Of a stretch of 64,000 nucleotides of DNA, positions 33,093 to 42,251 are shown piece by piece. The DNA is taken from NCBI GenBank assembly GCA_018242425.1, contig JAFEBX010000009.1, forward strand, positions 186,001 to 250,000. Direction: 5' to 3'. How positions within the stretch are numbered: the stretch's first letter is position 1; every line of letters starts with the position of its first letter. A program made the position numbers and the translations under genes. Below the pieces are notes generated by a model. The model was given only the letters and a program-made list of their open reading frames with translations, had not been told where the DNA came from and did no database searches. Source of the stretch: Pseudomonadota bacterium (lineage in GTDB: Bacteria > Pseudomonadota > Gammaproteobacteria > Xanthomonadales > Xanthomonadaceae).

Positions 33093-33977
33093 ATGCGCCT
33101 CCAGCCTGCCCTGACCCTGCTCGCCTGTTCCCTCGCCATGACGGCGTGCAAGACGATGGCACCATCGGCAATCGCCACGCCCGTGGCCACGACGCAGCAG
33201 GTGCCGGCGAACGACAATCTCAACGCGGTCGACTGGATGCAGCGCTCCACCGAATATCGCGCCAGCGCCGAAACGATCTACCGCGCCGCGACGGCCCGGC
33301 TCGATGTCCTGCTCGCAAACAAGGACGAGGACGCGCTGGTGCCGGAGGAACGCGGCAATTCCGCACGCGGGTTGCCGCCGGCGGTGGTGCTCGACATCGA
33401 CGAGACCGTGCTCGACAACTCGCCGTACCAGGCACGCCTGATCGACGGCGACAAGGAATACGCCGACGCCACCTGGGACCAGTGGGTCGAGGAGAAAAAG
33501 GCGCGGGCCGTTCCCGGCGCGCTCGCCTTCACCCAGGCCGCCGCCCGGAAAGGCATTACCGTGTTCTACGTTTCCAACCGCGCGGTGCACCTGAAGGACG
33601 CGACCATCGCCAACCTCGCGGCGCTGGGCTTCCCGCTCAAGGACGACAGCGTCTTCCTCGGGCTCGGCACGTTCGTGCAGGATTGCGAACAGAACGGCAG
33701 CGAGAAGCTGTGCCGGCGCAAACTGGTCGGCCAGAAGTATCGCGTGCTGATGCAGTTCGGCGACCAGCTTGGCGATTTCGTGCAAGTGCTGTCCAACACG
33801 CCGGTGGATCGCCAGGCGTTGGCCGACAAGTACGCGGGCTGGTGGGGCGAACGCTGGTTCATGCTGCCCAACCCGAGCTACGGCAGCTGGGAGCCGGCGC
33901 TGTTCAACAACAACTGGCGGCAGTCGCGCGATGCGCGCCGCAAGGCCAAGCGCGACGCGCTGGATCTCGCGCACTGA
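33093..33977 (+). CDS. HAD class acid phosphatase / 5'-nucleotidase lipoprotein e(P4) type
   Basis: A 294-residue lipoprotein with lipobox SLAMTAC (Cys19). The HAD phosphatase motif is DIDETVLDNS with nucleophile Asp101 and Asp103; motif II is in VFYVSNR, and the later acidic motif is FGDQLGDF. These match the class C acid phosphatases, such as Haemophilus e(P4), which sit in the outer membrane and hydrolyse nucleoside monophosphates or other phosphomonoesters. It is monocistronic or cotranscribed with the next lipoprotein gene (29-base gap). Confidence 0.93.
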   Translation: MRLQPALTLLACSLAMTACKTMAPSAIATPVATTQQVPANDNLNAVDWMQRSTEYRASAETIYRAATARLDVLLANKDEDALVPEERGNSARGLPPAVVLDIDETVLDNSPYQARLIDGDKEYADATWDQWVEEKKARAVPGALAFTQAAARKGITVFYVSNRAVHLKDATIANLAALGFPLKDDSVFLGLGTFVQDCEQNGSEKLCRRKLVGQKYRVLMQFGDQLGDFVQVLSNTPVDRQALADKYAGWWGERWFMLPNPSYGSWEPALFNNNWRQSRDARRKAKRDALDLAH

Positions 33978-34006
33978 CCTCCGCCACATCGCGTAAGGTG
34001 GTCGCG

Positions 34007-34951
34007 ATGACACCGGGGACGCGCATGGATCACCGATCGCTCATGCCGGGGCTGGCGCTGGCCGCCATGCTCGCCGCGGCAATCGCGGGCTGCGGGAAAT
34101 CGCCGGTGACATCGCAGGCCGCGGCGAATGCCGACTGCTTGCAGGCAGGCACGCCGGAAGCCGCAGTGACACTGGTGATCGATGCCCTGCGCAATGACGC
34201 ACTGGAAACGATTCCCTGCCGCGCGGTGCCACCGGCGATGCAGGACAAGCTCGAACTTGCCTGGCGCGAGGATCGTTCGCGCTGGCCGCTCGCGGAACTG
34301 CCACTGTCGTCGAAATTGCCGGCGGTGCTCGCGGCCCTCAACGGTCCTGCCGCCGAAACGAAATTGCGCCTCGCGTTCGACCACCAGTTCGCCGGCCAGA
34401 CGACGGAACTGCAAAGCGCCGCGCGCGGGCTCGGCCTGTTCGCGGTGCGCTACATCCAGAAGGAAAGCACCTACCAGCCCGACCAGCGCGCGCACTACGC
34501 CAACCTGATCGTCGCCCTCAGCGACTGGAGCAGCCACGCGCCATTGGGCGACCGCACCCTCGGGCACCAGGCGGTGTCGCTGCTGGTCGCGGGCGCGAAT
34601 GCATCTTCCATCCATGATGATGCCGGCCTGCGCGCCGCCGGCATGCGCGGTTCGCTGCGCGGGCTCACGCCGCTCTATCGCAACGCCAAACAGGCGCTGG
34701 CACTCTATGGACTGTCGCTGGACGATGTGCTCTCCAGCGTGCAGGTCAGCCCGAAAGACCGCAGTGGCGACCACGCCCGCGTCCATGTCCATTACCTGGT
34801 CCACGACGAGCCGGTGGACAGCGACGTCGCGGTCGAACGCCGCGACGGCCACTGGTACCTCAGCGGAATGCTGGCCGATGCCGAGCAGGCACTGGCATCG
34901 CCCCCACCCCAGCCGGAACCCGCGGCAGCGGCTCAGGACACGAAGAAGTAA
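34007..34951 (+). CDS. Lipoprotein of unknown function
   Basis: A 314-residue protein with a lipoprotein signal (ALAAMLAAAIAGCGKSP, Cys29). The mature part is mostly helical and has no motif I recognise; it ends in a Pro/Ala/Gln-rich tail (SPPPQPEPAAAAQ). One segment, HVHYLVHDEPVDSDVAVERR followed by HWYLSGML, looks like a beta-rich unit resembling the NTF2/DUF4878-like folds of small lipoproteins. The ATG at 34007 is six bases after AAGGTG; an ATG at 34025 is possible. It lies between the acid phosphatase gene and plsB; no function is proposed. Confidence 0.75.
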   Translation: MTPGTRMDHRSLMPGLALAAMLAAAIAGCGKSPVTSQAAANADCLQAGTPEAAVTLVIDALRNDALETIPCRAVPPAMQDKLELAWREDRSRWPLAELPLSSKLPAVLAALNGPAAETKLRLAFDHQFAGQTTELQSAARGLGLFAVRYIQKESTYQPDQRAHYANLIVALSDWSSHAPLGDRTLGHQAVSLLVAGANASSIHDDAGLRAAGMRGSLRGLTPLYRNAKQALALYGLSLDDVLSSVQVSPKDRSGDHARVHVHYLVHDEPVDSDVAVERRDGHWYLSGMLADAEQALASPPPQPEPAAAAQDTKK

Positions 34952-34993
34952 CCCAACGGACGGCAGCGTCCGGTGCTTCGCTAGAATGCCCCG

Positions 34994-37627
34994 ATGCCGG
35001 ACCAGAATTCCCTCCCGTTCCCGGACTCCACGCCCAGCCCGCCGCCCGCCGCTCCCGCGGATCCGGGCCCGCAGCCGCCCGTCGAGCCCAATCCCCGTCG
35101 CCCCCGTGAAACCGCCGGCAAGCGGCCGCTATGGGCGCGCCTGTTGGGCGGGATCCTCAATCCCTGGCTGCAGCTGCGCCTGGAACCGCCGGACGCCGCC
35201 GACCACCTCGACGGCCACGCCATCTGCTACGTCCTCGAGGACTACGGCCTCACCAACGCCCTGATCCTCGAGCGCGCCTGCCGCGAGGCCGGCCTGCCCT
35301 CGCCGATGCAGCCGCTGGCCGGCGACCCCCTCGGCCGCAAGCGCGCCTATGTCGCGCTGTCGCGCCGCCACGCCACCACGCTCAAGCAGCTCGGCCTCGG
35401 CCACGGCCCCGAACAACGCACGCATTCCGGTTCGCTGGCGCGCCTGCTGCAGGCCCATCGCGACAACGACTGGCTGGACGTGCAACTGGTACCGGTGTCG
35501 ATCTTCATCGGTCGCGCGCCGGACAAGCAGAGCGGCTGGTTCTCGGTGCTGTTCTCGGAAAACTGGGCGATCGTCGGCCGCTTCCGCCGCCTGTTGTCCG
35601 TGCTCCTCAACGGCCGCGATACCGTGGTGCGCTTCGCGACGCCGATTTCGTTGCGCGAGATCGTCGACGAAGGCCTGCCGCCGGAACGCACGGTGCGCAA
35701 ACTCTCGCGCGTCCTGCGCACGCATTTCCATCGCATCCGCGCCGCGGTGATCGGGCCGGACCTTTCCACCCGCCGCCTGCTGATCGACAAGGTGCTCGCT
35801 GCGCCGGAAGTGCAGGCCGCGATCGCCGATACCGCGCGCCGCGACGGCAGCAGCACCGGCGAGGCGTGGAAGAAGGCGCACGCCTTCGCCTGGGAGCTCG
35901 CCGCCGACTATTCGCATCCGGTGGTGCGTTCGGCCAGCTTCCTGCTGCAACCGATCTGGAACCGCATCTACCGCGGCATCCTCGTCCACCACCTCGATGC
36001 CTTCAAGGCTGTCGCGCCCGGCAACGAAGTGATCTATGTGCCGAGCCACCGCAGCCACATGGATTACCTGCTGCTGAGCTACCTGCTCTATACCGAGGGC
36101 GTGGTGCCGCCGCACATCGTCGCCGGCATCAACCTCAACATGCCGGTGATCGGCACCCTGCTGCGCAAGGGTGGCGCATTCTTCATCCGCCGCAGCATCC
36201 GCGGCAGCGCGCTGTACTCGGTGGTGTTGAGCGAATACGTGGCGCAGCTGGTGGCCGGCGGCTATTCGATCGAATATTTCATCGAAGGCGGACGCTCGCG
36301 CACGGGCCGCCTGCTGCAACCCAAGGGCGGCATGATCTCGATGACGGTGCGCGCCTACCTGCGCCAGCCGGCGCGCCCGGTGCTGTTCCAGCCGATCTAC
36401 ATCGGGTACGAAAAACTGATGGAAGGCAACAGCTACATCGACGAACTCTCGGGCAAGCCCAAGCAGAAGGAATCGATCTGGCAGCTGCTGATGGGCATCC
36501 CCAAGGTGCTGCGCTCCAACTACGGCCAGGTCGTGGTGAACTACGGCGAGCCGATCCGCCTCGACGAAATGCTGGCCGAGCACGCCCACGACTGGGACGG
36601 CAAGCCGCTGGGCGAAGACGATCGCCCGCAGTGGCTGTCCGACACCGTCGATGCATTGGCGACGCGCATCCAGGTCAACGTCAATCGCGCCGCCGACGTC
36701 AATCCGATCAACCTGCTGGCGATGGCGATGCTGTCCACGCCCAAGCATTCGATGAGCGAGTCCGACCTCATCGACCAGATCGCGCTGTCGCAGACGCTGC
36801 TGAAGGAACTGCCGTACTCCGACCTGGTCACGGTGACGCCGCACACGCCGGAACAGATCATCGCCCACGGCGAGGAAATCAACGTGCTCGAGCGCATCCG
36901 CCATCCGCTGGGTGACGTGCTCAAGGTCGAGGACGACGACAAGGCGATCCTGCTCACCTATTTCCGCAACAACGTGCTGCACCTGTTCACCGCGCTGGCC
37001 TGGGTCGCGACCTGCTTCCAGCAGAACCGCCGCCTTGCCCGCACCTCGGTGGTGAACCTCGGTCGCCGCGTCTATCCCTTCCTGCAGGCGGAACTGTTCC
37101 TGCCGTGGAGCGAGGACCAGTTCGCGGAGCGCCTGGATCGCACCATCGACCTGTTCGTGCGCGAGGGGTTGCTGGCGGAAACGCAGGAAAACGATGCCAG
37201 CGTGCTGACCCGCGGCCTCGGCGAAACCGACGAGGTGTTCCGCCTGCGCGCGCTCGGCCATCCGTTGCGGCAGGCGTTCGAGCGCTATTACATCGCCATC
37301 TCGGTGCTGGCCAAGAACGGCCCGGGCACGCTCTCGGCCGGCGAACTGGAAAGCCTGTGCCATCTCGCCGCGCAACGGTTGTCGCTGCTGTACGCGCCGG
37401 CGGCGCCGGAGTTCTTCGACAAGTCGCTGTTCCGCGGCTTCATCAAGGAACTGCGTGCCCTGCGCCTGGTCTGGGCCGATGCCAACGGCAAGCTGGTCTT
37501 CGATGAGCGCCTCGATGCCTGGGCACGCGACGCCAAGACGATCCTGGGCCGCGAACTGCGCCACACCATCGAGCGCATCAGCCCCGACGCGGTGGAAACG
37601 GCCAAGCCGGCACCCGCGGGCGAGTAA
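34994..37627 (+). CDS. plsB: Glycerol-3-phosphate 1-O-acyltransferase
   Basis: An 877-residue inner-membrane-associated enzyme that acylates position 1 of glycerol-3-phosphate, the first step of phospholipid synthesis. The catalytic HX4D motif is PSHRSHMDYLLLS (His352, Asp357). Acceptor-binding motifs follow: GGAFFIRR, FIEGGRSRTGRLL, and the later VLFQPIYIGYEK. There is an N-terminal Pro-rich extension of about 45 residues before the conserved domain. It is full length for the family (E. coli 807). Confidence 0.97.
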   Translation: MPDQNSLPFPDSTPSPPPAAPADPGPQPPVEPNPRRPRETAGKRPLWARLLGGILNPWLQLRLEPPDAADHLDGHAICYVLEDYGLTNALILERACREAGLPSPMQPLAGDPLGRKRAYVALSRRHATTLKQLGLGHGPEQRTHSGSLARLLQAHRDNDWLDVQLVPVSIFIGRAPDKQSGWFSVLFSENWAIVGRFRRLLSVLLNGRDTVVRFATPISLREIVDEGLPPERTVRKLSRVLRTHFHRIRAAVIGPDLSTRRLLIDKVLAAPEVQAAIADTARRDGSSTGEAWKKAHAFAWELAADYSHPVVRSASFLLQPIWNRIYRGILVHHLDAFKAVAPGNEVIYVPSHRSHMDYLLLSYLLYTEGVVPPHIVAGINLNMPVIGTLLRKGGAFFIRRSIRGSALYSVVLSEYVAQLVAGGYSIEYFIEGGRSRTGRLLQPKGGMISMTVRAYLRQPARPVLFQPIYIGYEKLMEGNSYIDELSGKPKQKESIWQLLMGIPKVLRSNYGQVVVNYGEPIRLDEMLAEHAHDWDGKPLGEDDRPQWLSDTVDALATRIQVNVNRAADVNPINLLAMAMLSTPKHSMSESDLIDQIALSQTLLKELPYSDLVTVTPHTPEQIIAHGEEINVLERIRHPLGDVLKVEDDDKAILLTYFRNNVLHLFTALAWVATCFQQNRRLARTSVVNLGRRVYPFLQAELFLPWSEDQFAERLDRTIDLFVREGLLAETQENDASVLTRGLGETDEVFRLRALGHPLRQAFERYYIAISVLAKNGPGTLSAGELESLCHLAAQRLSLLYAPAAPEFFDKSLFRGFIKELRALRLVWADANGKLVFDERLDAWARDAKTILGRELRHTIERISPDAVETAKPAPAGE

Positions 37628-37633
37628 CAGCCG

Positions 37634-37649
37634 CCCGCAAAGTTGCGGG
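37634..37649. other. Short perfect hairpin after plsB
   Basis: CCCGCAA (37634-37640) and TTGCGGG (37643-37649) form a 7-bp perfect stem with a two-base loop six bases after the plsB stop. No T-run follows. It may help end transcription or stabilise the mRNA. The rest of the 278-base gap to 37905 shows a Shine-Dalgarno (AAGGAC) before the next gene and nothing else I can identify. Confidence 0.4.
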
Positions 37650-37905
37650 TGCACGCACGAAATTCGCATCAGAACGAAGACGACGCCGGCGGTACGACCC
37701 CTCCCTTGGTCCCCGCGCGGCGTCTAGCGAATTCGGTGCGGCGAACCATTGCCAAGCGCATCGTCGCCCTCCCTGGTCGACGTTTTGCGGCCCCCTGTCC
37801 CTATGAGCCTCCGTATCGCGCCGCACACGATCGCATTTCGTGGCAGCATAGGCGACTTGGGAACACCAGTTGACACGGACTTCAACACTCAAGTAAGGAC
37901 ACACA

Positions 37906-39018
37906 GTGATCACTGCACTGGATTGCCTCTATGGCAGCCTGCTGGATGCGGGCCTCTTCGATACCTTCCTCAAGCAATTCGCCGAAGCCGCGGACGCCGA
38001 TTCCGCCGCAGTATTCGACTTCGACCTCGCGCGCGCCGATGCCATGCGCTTCACCAGCACGGCCGCCGACGCGGCGGCCAACGCGCGCTTCATGGCGATC
38101 TTCCCCACCATCAATGACCGCCTGTGGTGGGAGCGCAGCGAACGCGACATGACGCCCGGTGCGGTGATCAACGGCATCGATTACGCCAGCCCGAGCGAAA
38201 TCAAGGCGACGCGTTATTACCGCGAATTGCTGCAACCGCTGGACATCCTGCATTCGGCCGCGGTGTGCGCGGTGATGCGCCCCGACGCGCAATGCCTGCT
38301 GACCATCAACCGCAGCGAAAGCCGTGGCGCATTCGGTGCGGACAGCATCGCCGTGCTGCGCGAATTCGCCCCGCACTGGGTCCGCTACAAGCAACTGGAG
38401 CAGCGGATGTCCGTCCAACAACGCGACCATCGCGGCCACCCCAGCCTTGCCGTGTTCGAACTCGGGCCGACCTTCGACGTGCGCCGGATGAACCTGCCGG
38501 CGGAACACTGCATCGCCTCCGGCTGGTTGCAGCGCGGCCCCGATGCCACCTTGCGCATGCACGACGCGCGCAGCCAGGCACTCTGGATCAGCTGCCAGCG
38601 CCAGGCCACGTCGGCGGCCGTGCCGCCTCCCGCCGTTCCCGTCTATGGCCACCACGCCGAAGTCGTCGCCTATGCCGCCCTGCGGCCCCAGGTCGACGGC
38701 AGCCTGACGCCGCGCCGCCTGTTGTTCGTGCGCCCGCTGCAGCCGATCGGCGTGCATGCCGACCTCACCGCGACGCTGCGCGCATCCTGCGGACTCACCG
38801 CGTCGGAAGCCGCGTTCGCCATCGCCCTGCGCCGCAGCGAAACCCTGGCGGATGCCGCGCGATCACTCGGCATCACCGTCGGCACCGCGCGCCAGCGCCT
38901 GCAGGAAATCTTCGAGAAGATGGACCTGCACCGCCAGGCCGAACTGTTCCAGGCGCTCGACTCGCTGGCCGAGCTCAACGACCACCTCTACCACCGGGCC
39001 GAACCGCAGCTGGCGTGA
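37906..39018 (+). CDS. LuxR-type helix-turn-helix regulator
   Basis: A 370-residue protein with a C-terminal LuxR-like DNA-binding domain: LTASEAAFAIALRRSETLAD, followed by ARSLGITVGTARQRLQEIFE. The N-terminal about 290 residues form an alpha/beta sensor-like region (AGLFDTFLKQFAEAADADSA) similar to the PAS/GAF-like part of other orphan LuxR proteins in this order, with no phosphorylation site visible. The start is GTG at 37906, seven bases after AAGGAC. Its stop abuts that of ydcH in a shared TGATCA. Ligand and targets are unknown. Confidence 0.8.
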   Translation: MITALDCLYGSLLDAGLFDTFLKQFAEAADADSAAVFDFDLARADAMRFTSTAADAAANARFMAIFPTINDRLWWERSERDMTPGAVINGIDYASPSEIKATRYYRELLQPLDILHSAAVCAVMRPDAQCLLTINRSESRGAFGADSIAVLREFAPHWVRYKQLEQRMSVQQRDHRGHPSLAVFELGPTFDVRRMNLPAEHCIASGWLQRGPDATLRMHDARSQALWISCQRQATSAAVPPPAVPVYGHHAEVVAYAALRPQVDGSLTPRRLLFVRPLQPIGVHADLTATLRASCGLTASEAAFAIALRRSETLADAARSLGITVGTARQRLQEIFEKMDLHRQAELFQALDSLAELNDHLYHRAEPQLA

Positions 39019-39222
39019 TCAGGCCGGGGTATCGGGAATCAGCATCGATTCCAGCTTGGCGATCCAGTCCTTGAGCATCAGCTTGCGCTTCTTGAGCCGG
39101 CGCAAGGCCAGGTCGTCCACTTCGGATGCCGCCTGCATCCGGCCGATGGCGAGGTCGAGGTCGCGGTGCTCGATCCGGAGTTCGGCCAGCCGGCTGGCGA
39201 TGTCGGCGCTGTCGATGGGCAT
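39019..39222 (-). CDS. ydcH: YdcH/DUF465 family small protein
   Basis: A 67-residue helical protein (ASRLAELRIEHRDLDLAIGR, then LALRRLKKRKLMLKDWIAKL) of the DUF465/YdcH family, a two-helix hairpin often found in proteobacteria and of unknown function. The conserved LKKRKLMLKD segment is clearly present. It is transcribed alone, convergent with the LuxR-type gene (stop codons directly adjacent) and divergent from ttcA with a 61-base gap. Confidence 0.9.
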   Translation of the reverse strand: MPIDSADIASRLAELRIEHRDLDLAIGRMQAASEVDDLALRRLKKRKLMLKDWIAKLESMLIPDTPA

Positions 39223-39283
39223 GCCACGAGCTTAGCCGGTCGCCGTGGCGGCATCCAGCGCGCCGACCGGTAAAATGGCCCCG

Positions 39284-40189
39284 ATGAACAGCACGCTGAA
39301 CGCAATCCCGTTGACCCTTGCCGAGCCATTGCCAGTCGCGCAGCGCCGGAAGCGCGAAGCCGACAAGCTGGCCAAGCGCCTGCGCCACCAGGTCGGGCGC
39401 GCCATCGCCGACTTCGGGATGATCGAGGACGGCGACAAGGTGATGGTCTGCCTGTCCGGCGGCAAGGACAGCTACACGATGCTCGACGTCCTCCTGCAAT
39501 TGCAGAAGAAGGCGCCGGTGTCGTTCTCGATCACCGCGGTCAACCTCGACCAGAAGCAGCCCGGCTTCCCGGAACACGTGCTGCCGGATTACCTGCGTTC
39601 GATCGACGCCGATTTCCACATCATCGAGCAGGACACCTATTCCGTCGTCAGCCGGGTGATCCCGGAAGGCAAGACGATGTGCTCGCTGTGCTCGCGCCTG
39701 CGCCGCGGTGCGCTCTACACGTATGCCGAGCAACACGGATTCACCAAGATCGCGCTGGGCCACCACCGCGACGACATGGTCAATACCTTCTTCCTCAACC
39801 TGTTCTTCCACGCCAAGCTCAGCGGCATGCCGCCGAAGCTGCTCAGCGACGACGGCAAGCACGTGGTGATCCGCCCGCTGGCCTACGTGCGCGAAAGCGA
39901 CATCGAGGCCTACGCCGACGCGAAGCAGTTCCCGATCATTCCCTGCAATCTCTGCGGCAGCCAGGAAAACCTGCAGCGCAAGCAGGTCAAGAAGATGCTG
40001 GAACAGTGGGAGAAGGAATCGCCCGGCCGCGTCGAAACCATGTCGCGCGCGCTCGGCGACATCCGTCCGTCGCAGCTCGCCGATCCCAAGCTGTTCGACT
40101 TCCTCTCGCTCGGCAAGAGCGGCGCTGCGCCCTCCCCCGACGCCCATGCGTGGCTCTCGGGCAGTGAGACGCCGCACGACGACGATTGA
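39284..40189 (+). CDS. ttcA: tRNA 2-thiocytidine(32) synthetase
   Basis: A 301-residue iron-sulfur tRNA-thiolating enzyme that makes s2C at position 32. The ATP-pyrophosphatase P-loop is [13 protein letters not shown]; the CxxC pair [14 protein letters not shown] and the single [12 protein letters not shown] supply the iron-sulfur cluster ligands. The region [19 protein letters not shown] is typical. An ATG three codons upstream (39275) and a longer frame from 39245 are alternatives; none has a strong Shine-Dalgarno. It is 68 bases upstream of rdgC. Confidence 0.96.
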   Translation: MNSTLNAIPLTLAEPLPVAQRRKREADKLAKRLRHQVGRAIADFGMIEDGDKVMVCLSGGKDSYTMLDVLLQLQKKAPVSFSITAVNLDQKQPGFPEHVLPDYLRSIDADFHIIEQDTYSVVSRVIPEGKTMCSLCSRLRRGALYTYAEQHGFTKIALGHHRDDMVNTFFLNLFFHAKLSGMPPKLLSDDGKHVVIRPLAYVRESDIEAYADAKQFPIIPCNLCGSQENLQRKQVKKMLEQWEKESPGRVETMSRALGDIRPSQLADPKLFDFLSLGKSGAAPSPDAHAWLSGSETPHDDD

Positions 40190-40257
40190 TCGCATAGCCG
40201 CTTCCGTACCACCCGCCATTTCGTCGATTTCCCCCATTCTTTCCCGTCCGAGTCCCG

Positions 40258-41181
40258 ATGTTCTTTCGCAATCTCACGCTGTTCCGCTTTCCCGCTTCCG
40301 TTTCCTTCGCCGACATCGACGAACGCCTGCACGAAACCGCGCTCAAGCCGGTCGGCCCGCTCGAGCTGTCGTCGCGCGGCTTCATCCCGCCGTTCGGCAA
40401 TGCCGCCGAAAACGGCAATAGCGACGATGTCGCCTACCTGCACCAGATCGAACGCTCGATCTGGCTGGCGGTGGGCGGCGAGGATCGTTTGTTGCCGTCG
40501 GCGGTGGTCAATGACCAGCTGCAGAAGAAGATCGCCGAATTCGAGGCGCGCAACGGCCGCAAGCCGGGCGGCAAGATGCGTCGCCAGCTGAAGGACGAGC
40601 TCGTGACCGACCTGTTGCCGCGCGCCTTCGTGCGCCCGGTGCGCACCGATGCGCTGGTCGACCTCAAGCACCACGTCATCGCCATCGACACGTCGTCGAA
40701 GAAATCCGCGGAAGCCGTGGTCTCGCAGGTCCGCGAAGCGCTCGGCAGTTTCCCGGCATTGCCGTTGAACGCCGAAGTCGCGACCGGCACCCTGCTCACC
40801 GGCTGGCTGGCCGGTGACGCCTTGCCTGCCGGATTGTCGCTGGGCGAGGAATGCGAACTGCGCGATCCGGGCGATTCGGGCGCAGTGGTGAAGCTGCAGG
40901 GCATGGAACTGGCCGGCGAGGAAATCGAAACGCACCTCGAATCCGGCAAGCAGGTGACGCGCCTGGCGCTGAAGCTGGACGACCATGTCAGCTTCGTGCT
41001 CGGCGACGACCTGGTGATCCGCAAGTTCAAATTGCTCGATGGCGCGGTTGAACAGCTGGAATCCAGCGATCGCGACGACATCCGCGCCGAACTCGACGCC
41101 CGCTTCGCATTGATGGCCGCCGAATTCGATCGCCTGTTCTCGGTGCTGGAACCGGTGCTCAAGCTGAGCAAGGCGGGATAG
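40258..41181 (+). CDS. rdgC: Recombination-associated protein RdgC
   Basis: A 307-residue ring-forming DNA-binding protein that binds double-stranded DNA without sequence preference and restrains RecA. Family segments seen are MFFRNLTLFRFPASV at the start, FIPPFGNAA, KPGGKMRRQLKDELVTDLLP, and LKLDDHVSFVLGDDLVIRKF. Full length (E. coli 303). Its TAG stop shares one base with the GTG start of the next gene. Confidence 0.97.
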   Translation: MFFRNLTLFRFPASVSFADIDERLHETALKPVGPLELSSRGFIPPFGNAAENGNSDDVAYLHQIERSIWLAVGGEDRLLPSAVVNDQLQKKIAEFEARNGRKPGGKMRRQLKDELVTDLLPRAFVRPVRTDALVDLKHHVIAIDTSSKKSAEAVVSQVREALGSFPALPLNAEVATGTLLTGWLAGDALPAGLSLGEECELRDPGDSGAVVKLQGMELAGEEIETHLESGKQVTRLALKLDDHVSFVLGDDLVIRKFKLLDGAVEQLESSDRDDIRAELDARFALMAAEFDRLFSVLEPVLKLSKAG

Positions 41182-41933
41182 TGGCCGAGCGGGCAGCGCA
41201 CGACGACGATCTGCCCGACATCGCGTTGCGCCTCGGCGACGGGCGCACGCTGCAACTGCCCTGCAAGCGCCATCCGCGTGCGCGTCGCATCAAGCTGTCG
41301 GTGGACGAACGCGGCCCGCGCCTGACGTTGCCGTTGCGCGCCAGCCTGCGCACGGCCGAGCGTTTCGCGCAGGACCACGTGGCTTGGCTGGAGACGCAGA
41401 TCGCCCACCTCGCCGTCGATGCACGGGAGCCATTGCGCGCCGGCGTCACCACGACCTTGCCGCTGCGCGGTGAATGGCTGCCGGTGCGCTGGGTCGCCGG
41501 ACGCGTCAATCGCGTGACATTGGCGGATGGCGAATTGCTGTTCGAGCAGCGCGGGAATTCCGACAGCGCTGTGCGGCGTGCCTTGCGTGATTTCTACGAG
41601 GCGCAGGCGCGCGCCGATCTCGCAGCATGGCTGCCGAAATACGTGGGCGCACTGCCGCGCCAGCCCTCACGCATCGTGTTGCGCAAGATGAGTTCGCAAT
41701 GGGGATCGCTGGCGCCCTCGGGCGTGGTCTCGCTCGATCTGTCGCTGGTGCTGGCACGGCCATCGGCGTTCGAGTACGTGCTGGTGCACGAACTCTGCCA
41801 TCTGATTCGCGCCGATCATTCGCCGGCGTTCTGGCGCGAGGTGCAGGCGCGTTGTCCGCACTGGCGACGCGAGCGCACGTATTTCCATGCCGAGGGTCGC
41901 GCATTGAAGGCGCGCTTGCGGGTGCTTACTTGA
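41181..41933 (+). CDS. YgjP-like (DUF45) M48-type metallopeptidase domain protein
   Basis: A 250-residue protein of the YgjP/DUF45 family. The zinc site HELCHL has His203, Glu204 and His207, and a third ligand is likely in the following HSPAFWREV. The N-terminal half holds the family pattern HPRARRIKLSVDERGPRLTL, which binds the type I restriction-associated/YgjP fold. It starts at GTG 41181, overlapping the rdgC stop by one base. Members cleave peptides in vitro in some cases; the physiological substrate is unknown. It is followed immediately by the 297-bp repeat element. Confidence 0.9.
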   Translation: MAERAAHDDDLPDIALRLGDGRTLQLPCKRHPRARRIKLSVDERGPRLTLPLRASLRTAERFAQDHVAWLETQIAHLAVDAREPLRAGVTTTLPLRGEWLPVRWVAGRVNRVTLADGELLFEQRGNSDSAVRRALRDFYEAQARADLAAWLPKYVGALPRQPSRIVLRKMSSQWGSLAPSGVVSLDLSLVLARPSAFEYVLVHELCHLIRADHSPAFWREVQARCPHWRRERTYFHAEGRALKARLRVLT

Positions 41934-41936
41934 ACG

Positions 41937-42233
41937 ATCGCCCGGCTGTGCGCCTATCGCGGTTGTCTGCAGCCGCCGACACGCCGTGAATACATCCATG
42001 TAGGCTCATACGCAGCATCCATGCTGCGTATGGTCGGCGCTACAGACGAACCGCATAGGCGCCGCCGGTGGATGCTTTCAAGCCTCTAGAGAAGCAACAC
42101 CACGCGCGCGGCGGCGGGTGCACCAGTCCGGAGCGCGGGCGTTGCGCGTCATGGATGACGCGCACGAGCCTACATGGACGTACTTGCGGCGTCCCGTGCG
42201 CCGGAGCTGGTCACCCGCCAAGCCAGCGCGTGC
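41937..42233 (-). repeat. Composite multi-hairpin intergenic repeat, copy A
   Basis: This element fills nearly the whole 318-base gap between the convergent ygjP-like and hydrolase genes. It is built of two roughly 60-base units in inverted orientation around a spacer of about 90 bases. The first unit holds TACATCCATGTA (41991-42002) and a perfect hairpin of 12-bp arms, CATACGCAGCAT (42007-42018) and ATGCTGCGTATG (42021-42032), with a CC loop. The second has TGCGCGTCAT (42143-42152) and ATGACGCGCA (42155-42164). The reverse complement aligns over its whole length with copy B at 60341-60632. Short frames reading MDVFTACRR or MDVLAASRAP come from it and are not genes. Confidence 0.85.
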
Positions 42234-42251
42234 CTTGAGCGCTGCAGGCAC

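Noticed and set aside
35129-37669. Minus-strand frame of 846 codons
   Set aside because: Antisense of plsB; composition is typical of third-position GC bias.
37628-37905. Small RNA or tRNA gene in the plsB-LuxR gap
   Set aside because: No cloverleaf, no T-loop GTTCRA motif and no terminator; only a 7-bp hairpin next to the plsB stop is visible.
41937-42233. Possible CRISPR array
   Set aside because: Units are only two per copy, inverted rather than direct, and lack regular spacers or cas genes.
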